A DNA stretch of 13,628 nt from a bacterium TMED198 (GTDB lineage Bacteria > Fidelibacterota > Marinisomatia > SCGC-AAA003-L08 > D37C17), in assembly GCA_002170735.1 (NCBI GenBank), contig NHIV01000029.1, forward strand, positions 1-13,628, read 5' to 3'. Positions 4,291 to 12,368 of this stretch are shown in pieces. Under the pieces are notes generated by a model. It saw only the letters and a list, made by a program, of their open reading frames with translations, was not told the origin of the DNA and did not search any database. The position numbers were made by a program, and so were the translations under genes. The stretch's first letter is position 1. Each line of letters begins with the position of its first letter.

Positions 4291-7287
4291 ATGAAGTACA
4301 ACAAGCAACAAATCAGAGCAATAAATCATGTGCCCGCACCTCTACTTATTATAGCAGGCGCAGGAACAGGTAAAACAACTACCATTGTAGCAAGAATGGA
4401 GAATTTAATAAAAAATTTTGGTGTCAATCCTAATGAGATACTTGCGCTAACTTTCACAATTAAAGCCGCTGAACACCTTAAGTTTGAGCTAGAAAAGAGA
4501 ATTGGATCTAAGGGGCAAGAAATCAATGCTACGACCTTCCACAGCTTCTCAAATGGGGTAGTTGAAGAGTTTATTGCAGAAATTGGGCTAAAGAAAATCC
4601 CCAGGCTCATGAATGATGCAGATATTTATTTCTTACTTATGGAAAAGTTTGATACTATAAAAAACATTAGGAGTAAGGACTTTAGGCGAAATCCAGCTTT
4701 AGCAGTAAAATCATTTAAAAGAATATTTGATATTTTTAGAAACAATCTATTTTTAAATAATGAAATCAAAGCTTTTCAAAGTGATGTATTAGATAAAAGG
4801 TCAAGCTGCAAAGATGAAGATAGCTTAGAGCTTTTGAATCAGCTTTTAGATTCATATAATGTATACCCAAAGTACCAATCTTGGAAAAAGTCAGAAGGCT
4901 TAATTGATTTCGGTGATATGATACTATATCTATGGCAGATGATTAATAAAAAAAAATCAGCTGTACTTAAAGATCTTAGATGTAGGTATAAACATATAAT
5001 TATTGATGAGTTTCAAGATAACAACTATGCATTAAGTGAAGTTATTAAGAAAATTGCAGCTCCATATAATAGTATTACTGTTGTCGGAGATGACGATCAG
5101 TCTATCTATGGATTTAGAGGGGCAAATATATACAATATATCTTCATTTAAAGAGGAATATTCTGAACACAAAGACTATCTTGAAATAAATTTATATATGA
5201 ATTACAGAAGTTCACAGCCAATACTAGATATAGCTAATAAGGTGATATTTGAGAATAGCAATAGAACAAAAACATCTAATTTAACTTCAAACAGTCCCAA
5301 GGGCAATAAACCTTCAATTTTTTTAGGAGACAAGCTAAATCAAAATAATTTTATAGTCAACTCAATAAATGAGCTTTGCTCTATGGGTTACAAAAAGAAT
5401 GAGATAGCGGTTCTAACAAGGAGTCAAAGCCAAAGCAGAAAAATATCTAAAGTCTTAAATTCGAATGGTTTGTCAAATACATATTCATCAGATAGACTTT
5501 ATGAGTTTGACTCTGTAAAGAATATATTATCCTACATCAATGTAATTGGGGAAACTGATAAGTCTAACATTTCCCTAGCACGTCTCATTCTTAAAAAGGA
5601 TAAGGGCTTTGCTTTTTCTTCAAATATGAAGACTGAAAAGGACCTTCTGTCAAGCTTGAAAGGTAGTAAATTCAGAGAAAATATAAAACGTATGATTGAT
5701 AGCTTAGTCTTGCTTAGAACTGCTAGAAATAAGAAACCAATTCTAGATATAGTATGGAGTATACTTATAGATTCTAAAGAGTATCTAAATCTAAACAGAT
5801 ATAGCAATTTTAAAAATAAAGAACAGATAAAAGCCTTAAACACTCTTTTAAGGCAAATATCAGACTACAGCATTAAGCATAAGGGTGTTGATTTTGGAAA
5901 GTTTTGTAGATTTATAAATCTACAGTGGGAAATTGGTGACTCCTTAGTTGAGGGTTCAAAAATCATCAAAGAATCTAATTTAGTGAACGTTATGACGATA
6001 CATGCATCAAAAGGAAAAGAGTTTAAATGTGTTTTTATTCCTTACCTTTCTTCTGGTAGTGTTCCAATCTACTTTAAAAAAGACAAATATATAACAGATA
6101 TTCCCAGGTATCATAAAAGATGGATTGAGAAAAGCAAGGAGGATAAAGAGCTCTACTATGAGGAAGAGAGAAGAATTTTTTATGTTGCACTTACTAGAGC
6201 AAAAGAAAGACTTTTTTTAACAACTACAGAGAAAAGACATTCTATGTTTATAAAAGAATTTATTAATACTAATTTTATTGAGAGGATAAATAAAAAGATG
6301 CTTGAAAAAGAAAAAAATCCATTTGAAGAGTTAATTCAAAACCTTGAGAGTTTTCTTGCAAAAGAACTTGAAAGCAAAAACTTTATCGCGTCAAAAGAAA
6401 TAGTTGATTCAATTGAGAATGTTAGGCTGATTCAGTCTGAAGGATCAGTAAAGTGGGGTGATAACTCGTACAGAAAGTATGTTGAGAAATATATAGAAAA
6501 ACATATTGTTAAAGATAATGTTAAACATATCGACAAAGGCGAACCAGTTAGTTTATCTGCTTCAAGTATAGAATGCTATAATAGCTGCTCAATGAAATAT
6601 AAATTTAGGTATATAGATAAAGTTCCAGAGAAACCATCGAAAAAGTTTTTTCAATTAGGAAGAATTGTGCATGACGTAGCAAGAGAATTCCATGATCAAG
6701 AGCTAAGTACTAAAGAAGAAGTGTATGACCTCTTAGAGATGTATTGGAATACAGAAGGCTATGAGTTTGTTTACGAAGAGAAGCAGTACAAAGAAGATGC
6801 AAAAAAAATTTTGGAGAACTTCTACAACTACTCAATTGCATCGCAAGGAAAAATTATTTCAATAGAAGAAAAATTTAAAGTTTACTTAGGAAACTGTATA
6901 CTTAGAGGTCAATGTGATAGAATTGATTTAGATGAGAAAGGTTTTCATATTATTGACTACAAGACATCGAAAAAAAAGAAAAGCAAGAAAGAATTGATGA
7001 ATGACTATCAGCTTGGTGTGTACGCTTTATATGCTTCTTCTGAAAAGGATAGTGTATTAGAGGGCAAGGTTTACTCTGAAATTCCAAGTAAGCTGTCATT
7101 AGTATTTTTAAGAGATGCAGACCCTGAAGTTTCAATTAATGTTGATTCAGAATACCTATTAAACTACAAAAACAGCATTCAGGATATTGCGCGAAAAATA
7201 AAAGGAGGAGATTTTGAAGTAACAAAAAATGAATTTACTTGCAATTTCTGTGACTATAAAGAGTTGATATGCCCAAAATTCAGCTAA
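4291..7287 (+). CDS. UvrD-like SF1A helicase fused to PD-(D/E)XK Fe-S nuclease
   Basis: A 998-residue fusion. The helicase half (1 to about 660) has a Q-motif (QQIRAI), Walker A 'GAGTGKT' (23-29), motif Ia 'LTFTIKAA', Walker B 'IIIDEFQD' (236-243), motif III 'VVGDDDQSIYGFRGA' (264-278), motif IV 'NYRSS', motif V 'VNVMTIHASKGKEF' (565-578) and motif VI 'ALTRAKERL' (633-641), so ATP-driven 3'-5' unwinding is expected. A charged linker follows (about 660-750). The nuclease half has His794, Asp876, Asp889-Tyr-Lys891 and Gln907-x3-Tyr911, the RecB/AddB-type active site. Cys766 with Cys984, Cys987 and Cys994 matches the AddB/Cas4 pattern for a 4Fe-4S cluster. This combines an AddA-like active motor with an AddB-like nuclease, as in AdnA/AdnB-type proteins, but no partner subunit is present. 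It starts 12 bases after umuC with no Shine-Dalgarno sequence, so cotranscription with the SOS genes is likely. It is the most AT-rich gene in the window by inspection. Confidence 0.9.
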   Translation: MKYNKQQIRAINHVPAPLLIIAGAGTGKTTTIVARMENLIKNFGVNPNEILALTFTIKAAEHLKFELEKRIGSKGQEINATTFHSFSNGVVEEFIAEIGLKKIPRLMNDADIYFLLMEKFDTIKNIRSKDFRRNPALAVKSFKRIFDIFRNNLFLNNEIKAFQSDVLDKRSSCKDEDSLELLNQLLDSYNVYPKYQSWKKSEGLIDFGDMILYLWQMINKKKSAVLKDLRCRYKHIIIDEFQDNNYALSEVIKKIAAPYNSITVVGDDDQSIYGFRGANIYNISSFKEEYSEHKDYLEINLYMNYRSSQPILDIANKVIFENSNRTKTSNLTSNSPKGNKPSIFLGDKLNQNNFIVNSINELCSMGYKKNEIAVLTRSQSQSRKISKVLNSNGLSNTYSSDRLYEFDSVKNILSYINVIGETDKSNISLARLILKKDKGFAFSSNMKTEKDLLSSLKGSKFRENIKRMIDSLVLLRTARNKKPILDIVWSILIDSKEYLNLNRYSNFKNKEQIKALNTLLRQISDYSIKHKGVDFGKFCRFINLQWEIGDSLVEGSKIIKESNLVNVMTIHASKGKEFKCVFIPYLSSGSVPIYFKKDKYITDIPRYHKRWIEKSKEDKELYYEEERRIFYVALTRAKERLFLTTTEKRHSMFIKEFINTNFIERINKKMLEKEKNPFEELIQNLESFLAKELESKNFIASKEIVDSIENVRLIQSEGSVKWGDNSYRKYVEKYIEKHIVKDNVKHIDKGEPVSLSASSIECYNSCSMKYKFRYIDKVPEKPSKKFFQLGRIVHDVAREFHDQELSTKEEVYDLLEMYWNTEGYEFVYEEKQYKEDAKKILENFYNYSIASQGKIISIEEKFKVYLGNCILRGQCDRIDLDEKGFHIIDYKTSKKKKSKKELMNDYQLGVYALYASSEKDSVLEGKVYSEIPSKLSLVFLRDADPEVSINVDSEYLLNYKNSIQDIARKIKGGDFEVTKNEFTCNFCDYKELICPKFS

Positions 7288-7289
7288 AG

Positions 7290-7309
7290 GATACAAAATG
7301 ATACAAAAA
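7290..7309 (+). repeat. 10-bp tandem direct repeat in a promoter region
   Basis: GATACAAAAT (7290-7299) is followed at once by GATACAAAAA (7300-7309), starting three bases after the helicase stop. The 10-bp period would put both copies on the same face of the helix, upstream of a candidate -10 box. It may be an activator or repressor site, or chance in AT-rich DNA. Confidence 0.3.
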
Positions 7310-7335
7310 TCTATCAATTTATATCGACAAAAATA

Positions 7336-7353
7336 TATAAATTAACATGTTAA
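7336..7353 (+). promoter_or_regulatory. Candidate -10 box with a perfect 12-bp palindromic operator
   Basis: TATAAA (7336-7341) could be a -10 box; no good -35 box is seen at the right distance. TTAACATGTTAA (7342-7353) is a perfect palindrome immediately downstream, near the expected transcription start and 16 bases before the peptidase start codon. That is a typical place for a repressor site. No terminator separates it from the helicase gene, so read-through from the upstream cassette is also possible. Confidence 0.3.
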
Positions 7354-7357
7354 AAAT

Positions 7358-7363
7358 AAAAGG
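7358..7363 (+). promoter_or_regulatory. Ribosome binding site of the C10 peptidase gene
   Basis: AAAAGG lies 6 bases before the ATG at 7370. It is the clearest Shine-Dalgarno-like sequence in the window and supports this start, which also gives a good signal peptide. Confidence 0.5.
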
Positions 7364-7369
7364 TTCCGT

Positions 7370-10225
7370 ATGTCTCTCAAGCGAATTGTATTGTTATTAC
7401 TATTAAGTCTTTCAACATTATTACCTAGAAATATTTCGGAGGATGTAGCTTTTTCAGTCGCTAGAAATTTATTTATAGAGCGATCTAATTCATCCCCTGA
7501 AGCCTTTAAGGTTGAAAATTTTAACATTATTTCAGAAGCCAATAAAGATTTAATTTATGTTTTTCATTTAAATCCGACTGGTTTTATTCTTGTTTCTGCT
7601 GATGATGTTGGTGTGCCAGTTCTTGGTTACAGTTTTGAAAATAATTTTCCAATGGAAAATTGGCCAGATCCCCTTAATTACCTGATTAACACATTTAAGG
7701 AAGAAATTATATCTAATACCAATGATTCTGATTACATCAATGAATATGTTGCAGATCAATGGATAAAATACATGGGTACTATTGATCGTTCTGTTGAAAT
7801 AAGAAATGTTGCACCTCTTATGACAGCGCGCTGGAATCAAGATAATCCTTGGAATGGTCAGTGCCCTGAAGACTCGATGGGTCCAGGTGGTCGTGTTTAT
7901 GCCGGCTGTGTGGCCGTCTCAATGGTTCAAATTATGTACTATTGGAGGTTTCCAAACAATGGTGCAGGAAGTCATGGCTATTATTCAAATTATGGCTATC
8001 TAAATGTTGATTATTCCGATCAGTCATACGATTATAATCTTATGTCCGATAATGTAGGAACTGATGAAGCGCAGAAAATAATGTATCATGCTGGAATTGG
8101 TGTTGAGATGGGATATGCTCCAGATGGATCTGGGGCTTGGGTAGGTTACGGCAATAGAAATGCAATGACTGTCATGAGAGACCATTTTTATTATGATAAT
8201 AGCATTTCCTACGTTGATAAGAGCGAAATGTCTAACACCCAGTACAGAAACTTGATTGAAAATGAAATAGATAACAATAGACCTTTAATATCAAGAGGCT
8301 GCAGTAATGATGGTTGTCATGCATGGAATCTTGATGGGTATGAAGGTGACAATATTCATTCAAATTTTGGATGGGGAGGATCATCAAACGGATTTTATTC
8401 TTTGAGCAGTATGGGAGGATTTTCTAGTAGTCAAGGCGTTGTATATAGTATCATACCTTCAAGTCTTGATGGACCAAATCTTGCGATGAATGATTATGAA
8501 CTTCTCGAGTCAGATGGTGATTTTGATAATGTTCTTAATCCTGGTGAAACTTTCGAGTTATTGATAGATATTTCAAGCTTGGAACCATGGAATAACGCTT
8601 CTAATATCAACCTAAATCTTACTTCAAATGATGAAAACATAGTTATTGAAAATTCTAATTATTTTATCAATAATCTTGCATCAGGAACAAGTGTATCTGG
8701 CATACCATTTACTCTAAATGTTAAAGATGGTGCAGAAATTAAAATTCATCATCTTGAGTTGCTTATAAGCGCAGAAGGTACAAATGACGCATACTTTGAA
8801 AAGGCATATGATATTTCATTTAATGTGAGCCTTAATCAGGCTAACTTTCCATTTATAGCCGAGTCTCAAAATGGATCTCTTTCTGGCTATACTGTAGAAG
8901 GCTCTCCAATAGTATTAGATATTAACAATGATGGAATATATGAAATTTTCTTTGGTGATTATGGTGGAAGAATATTTGGAATAGATTTTTATGGAGAGAT
9001 TCTCCCTGGATTTCCTATTTACTTGTCAGATGAAGGGAGTAACCAGATTTGGGGCGCCCCTGCGGCTTCTGATATAGATAACGATGGAATAGTAGAGTTG
9101 GTATTTACATCAAAGAATAATAAATGTTATATTGTTGATGTTTATGGCAATATTGAAGCAGAGTATGACTCTTCACAGTTTTTAATGGGAACGCCTTCAA
9201 TTGTTGAGTTGGATGGAGATCCTTTCAAAGAAATTGTTTTTGGAGGGTATTCAACAAGCGGAAAAGTATTTGCCATAAATCACGATGGTAGTGATGTTGA
9301 TAATTTCCCAGTTGAAATTAACCAAAAAATGTTACGTGGATTTGCAGTTGCTGATTTTGATTCAAATGGCTTATCTGATATGGCTGTTGGGACTGAATCA
9401 GGAGAGCTTTTTCTTATATATGACTCAGGTTTATTTCAGAGTGTACTTCAGGTAGATGATAAATTTAAGTCAGAGCCCACGATTTTAGATAATGGCGAGT
9501 TTTTAAGTATCTATATTGGTAACGATAATGGCATTATGTACAGAGTTGTTCCAGGTGTTGAAGGTTATGATGAACTGGTTACAGCAGACTCAAAAATCAA
9601 ATCATCTGTTTCAGTAGGAGTCATAGAGAATAGTTCAGTTCTTTTATTTGGCGCAAATGATAAGTTTTTATATGCAGTTGATGGGGAAGGTAATTCACTT
9701 GATAATTGGCCTGTTAGCTTGGAAAGCCCTGCTCAAAGTATTTCATCTGTTTTTTCTGACTTAGATGGGGATGGGGTAAATGAAATAATTGCAGGATCAT
9801 CTAGTGAAGAAATATATGTTTTTCATGCTGACGGCACTCCTTATACTCATTTTCCGATGAAAGTGGGTAATGGTATAACTAGCACTCCATTGGTTCTTGA
9901 TGGCGATATGGATGGTGATTTGGATATTGTTTTTGGTACTAATTCAGGTATTGCTGTTATAGATATTAAAGATAAAGATGGAATAGATTCTGATTCTTGG
10001 TCTATGTTTAGAGGCAATGTTGAAAGAGATGGTTGTAGATTCTTTGCATCAGTATCTCAATCTGGAGATTTAAACGATGACAGTATAGTTAACATTCTTG
10101 ATGTCGTAATACTTGTTGATATGGTTATAAATAACCAATCAGGCATTATTGCAGATCTTAATTCTGATGGTTCGGTTGATGTTTTAGATGTAGTTATATT
10201 GGTAAGTGCAATTATTAATGGTTAA
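7370..10225 (+). CDS. Secreted C10 (streptopain-like) cysteine peptidase with beta-propeller and dockerin
   Basis: A 951-residue protein. Residues 1-20 are a signal peptide (KRIVLLLLLSLSTLLP). Residues 21 to about 145 resemble the C10 propeptide. The catalytic domain runs from about 145 to 362, with nucleophile Cys180 in 'YAGCVAVSMVQIMYYW', His317 in 'DGCHAWNLDGY' and Trp335 in 'HSNFGWGGSSNGFYSL'. An Ig-like segment follows (about 365-490). About six FG-GAP/VCBS-like beta-propeller repeats (510-865) follow, each with an acidic D-x-D/N-x-D-G loop, for example 'SDIDNDGIVELVF' and 'SDLDGDGVNEIIAG'. The end (899-951) is a dockerin with two calcium loops, starting at Asp900 and Asp929, each followed by 'VLDVVILV'-type helices. 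It is likely exported, activated by propeptide removal and anchored through the dockerin. Unlike the first gene it lacks the YPNPFNP sorting domain. Its stop overlaps the next start by 8 bases. Confidence 0.9.
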   Translation: MSLKRIVLLLLLSLSTLLPRNISEDVAFSVARNLFIERSNSSPEAFKVENFNIISEANKDLIYVFHLNPTGFILVSADDVGVPVLGYSFENNFPMENWPDPLNYLINTFKEEIISNTNDSDYINEYVADQWIKYMGTIDRSVEIRNVAPLMTARWNQDNPWNGQCPEDSMGPGGRVYAGCVAVSMVQIMYYWRFPNNGAGSHGYYSNYGYLNVDYSDQSYDYNLMSDNVGTDEAQKIMYHAGIGVEMGYAPDGSGAWVGYGNRNAMTVMRDHFYYDNSISYVDKSEMSNTQYRNLIENEIDNNRPLISRGCSNDGCHAWNLDGYEGDNIHSNFGWGGSSNGFYSLSSMGGFSSSQGVVYSIIPSSLDGPNLAMNDYELLESDGDFDNVLNPGETFELLIDISSLEPWNNASNINLNLTSNDENIVIENSNYFINNLASGTSVSGIPFTLNVKDGAEIKIHHLELLISAEGTNDAYFEKAYDISFNVSLNQANFPFIAESQNGSLSGYTVEGSPIVLDINNDGIYEIFFGDYGGRIFGIDFYGEILPGFPIYLSDEGSNQIWGAPAASDIDNDGIVELVFTSKNNKCYIVDVYGNIEAEYDSSQFLMGTPSIVELDGDPFKEIVFGGYSTSGKVFAINHDGSDVDNFPVEINQKMLRGFAVADFDSNGLSDMAVGTESGELFLIYDSGLFQSVLQVDDKFKSEPTILDNGEFLSIYIGNDNGIMYRVVPGVEGYDELVTADSKIKSSVSVGVIENSSVLLFGANDKFLYAVDGEGNSLDNWPVSLESPAQSISSVFSDLDGDGVNEIIAGSSSEEIYVFHADGTPYTHFPMKVGNGITSTPLVLDGDMDGDLDIVFGTNSGIAVIDIKDKDGIDSDSWSMFRGNVERDGCRFFASVSQSGDLNDDSIVNILDVVILVDMVINNQSGIIADLNSDGSVDVLDVVILVSAIING

Positions 10226-12353
10226 AGCTAATTTAATAATAGCTTTTTATATCATTCTTACTTCTTGTAGTTCCATTACAATGGTATCCAATAATGATCC
10301 CTCATATGATGTCACAATTTATAGAGATAAGTGGGGCGTTCCACATATATATGGTGAAACTGATAGAGACGTTGCTTTTGGCCTTGCTTATGCCAACGCA
10401 GAAGCTGACTTTAAGAATGTTCAAGATGCCCTCCTTGCAGCAAGAGGCGAGATGGCTCGCTATTATGGAAAGGAGTATGCTCCAGTTGACTACATGGTAG
10501 GCTTACTTGAGATTTGGGACTATATCGATACTTACTATTATACAGATTTAAGCAAAGAAACTATTGATTTATGCGAATCTTATGCTGATGGCGTTAACCA
10601 GTATATAGAAGACAATCCCGGGGTAGCACATCCAGGTGTTTATCCTATTACAGGAAAAGATTTAGTTGCAGGTTTTATGCAGAAGACACCAACTTTTTTT
10701 GATGTCCATCTTTCTCTTAGCTCAATGTTTAGTAAAAAGCCTCATGAGATAAAACAAAAATTTGATTTTATAGATACAAGAGAGTTTATTGAGAATAGAT
10801 CAAAAGGTTCAAATGTGTATGCAGTTTCAAAGGAAAAATCTTCCGATGGCAAAGTAAGGCTTGCTGTAAATGCCCATCAACCATGGGAAGGCCAGTACGC
10901 ATGGTTTGAGGCTCATGTTCATAGCAATGAGGGTTGGAATATGGTTGGTGGATTATTTCCAGGCTCTCCAGTTGTTTTGGTAGGCCACAATGAAAACTTA
11001 GGATGGGGCCATACTGTCAACTCTCCTGATATCGTTGATATATATCAGCTTGAAATGCATCCAAATAAGGAAAACTATTATAAAATTGATGGTGAATGGA
11101 AAGAGCTAAGGTCAAAAGAAATCCCGATTAATGTAAAGATTTGGGGTCCCTTTTCATGGACTTTCAAAGAAAGCGCATTTTGGTCTGATCACGGTCCAGT
11201 GATAAAAGGTGAGCATGCTACCTATGCAATACGTTACTCTGGTTATGGAGATGTAAGAATAGTTGAGCAGTGGTATAAAATGAACAAGGCAAGTAACTAC
11301 GAACAATGGAAATCAGCAATGGAGATGCAAGCTCTGCCTATGTTTAATGCAGGCTATGCAGATAAAGATGGAAATATATATTATGTTTACAATGCAAAGC
11401 TTCCAAAGAGAACTGAAGGTTATAATTGGCAAAAAGTTCTTCCAGGTGACGATTCATCATTAATTTGGAATGAATATCTTGATTTCTCAGACTTACCTCA
11501 AGTTATGAATCCTGAGGCGGGTTTTATACAGAATTGTAATAGTTCTCCATTTCATACTACATTGGGAAAAGAAAACCCTATAGATGAAAAATATCATGAA
11601 AATCTTGGTATTGAAAGACATCTAAATAATAGAACTATAAGGTCACTTGAACTTTTTGGAGCAGATGACTCAATCTCAGATGAAGAATTTATCAAGTACA
11701 AGTATGATACTCAGTATTCAAAAGAATCTAATATGGTGAAATATATTGATCGATTAAAAAAAATATCTTCAGAAATAGATAGTGATTACATGGATGAAGC
11801 TCTTGACATAATGAGTGATTGGGATCTCAGTGTAAGCCTTGATAGCCATGAAGCAACACTTCCTATTTTAACATTTGGGTTGTTCCTTGAGATTGAGCCT
11901 AAAGAAATTACTGATGAACAAATTATCAGTAGTTTTACTGAGGCAACAAGCTATCTTTTTGAGCATTATGGCCGTATTGATGTTATGTGGGGACGTATAA
12001 ATAGACTTGTTAGAGGTGAAACTAGTTTAGGGCTTTCAGGTGCGCCAGATGTTCCCCATGCAATTTACGGCCTGCCTACAGATAAGGGGTATCTTAGAGG
12101 TTATGCTGGAGATGCCTACTTAATGATAATTGATTGGGATGAAGAAGGTAATGTCAATTCGAGAAGTATTCATCAGTTTGGTTCTTATCAAAATCATGAT
12201 TCACCACATTTTTCAGATCAATCTCAAATGTTTGTTCAGAAAGAGCTTAAACAAATTTGGTTTGATCTTAAGTCAATTCAGCAAAATCTAGAGAAGAAGT
12301 ACAGACCAATTAAAGATTTTGTAGATGAAAAAATCAAAGATATTAGTAATTAA
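10218..12353 (+). CDS. Lipoprotein Ntn-hydrolase, penicillin acylase (S45) family
   Basis: A 711-residue protein from the ATG at 10218, chosen because it gives a clean lipoprotein signal 'IAFYIILTSC' with lipid-acceptor Cys17. An upstream TTG at 10206 would add four residues. Ser18 at +2 fits an outer-membrane lipoprotein by the E. coli rule. The alpha-chain start 'YDVTIYRDKWGVPHIYGET' and 'AFGLAYANAEADF' are classic for the family. Autocatalytic cleavage should occur before Ser198 in 'RSKGSNVYAVS', making it the beta-chain nucleophile. His220 in 'NAHQPW' is then beta-residue 23 and Asn439 in 'FIQNCNSSPF' about beta-242, matching known catalytic positions. 'VLVGHNENLGWGHT' is also conserved. 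The family cleaves amides such as beta-lactam side chains, N-acyl homoserine lactones and other N-acyl compounds; the substrate here cannot be told. Translation is probably coupled to the peptidase gene by the 8-base overlap. Confidence 0.9.
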   Translation: MVKANLIIAFYIILTSCSSITMVSNNDPSYDVTIYRDKWGVPHIYGETDRDVAFGLAYANAEADFKNVQDALLAARGEMARYYGKEYAPVDYMVGLLEIWDYIDTYYYTDLSKETIDLCESYADGVNQYIEDNPGVAHPGVYPITGKDLVAGFMQKTPTFFDVHLSLSSMFSKKPHEIKQKFDFIDTREFIENRSKGSNVYAVSKEKSSDGKVRLAVNAHQPWEGQYAWFEAHVHSNEGWNMVGGLFPGSPVVLVGHNENLGWGHTVNSPDIVDIYQLEMHPNKENYYKIDGEWKELRSKEIPINVKIWGPFSWTFKESAFWSDHGPVIKGEHATYAIRYSGYGDVRIVEQWYKMNKASNYEQWKSAMEMQALPMFNAGYADKDGNIYYVYNAKLPKRTEGYNWQKVLPGDDSSLIWNEYLDFSDLPQVMNPEAGFIQNCNSSPFHTTLGKENPIDEKYHENLGIERHLNNRTIRSLELFGADDSISDEEFIKYKYDTQYSKESNMVKYIDRLKKISSEIDSDYMDEALDIMSDWDLSVSLDSHEATLPILTFGLFLEIEPKEITDEQIISSFTEATSYLFEHYGRIDVMWGRINRLVRGETSLGLSGAPDVPHAIYGLPTDKGYLRGYAGDAYLMIIDWDEEGNVNSRSIHQFGSYQNHDSPHFSDQSQMFVQKELKQIWFDLKSIQQNLEKKYRPIKDFVDEKIKDISN

Positions 12354-12368
12354 AAAAACTAATTCTAT

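Noticed and set aside
7567..7840. Minus-strand open frame over the C10 propeptide region
   Set aside because: It is antisense to a well-supported secreted peptidase and shows no signal, domain or promoter.
10294..10500. Small plus-strand open frame inside the acylase gene
   Set aside because: It lies fully within the acylase frame, which has clear family motifs over this stretch, and has no recognisable features.
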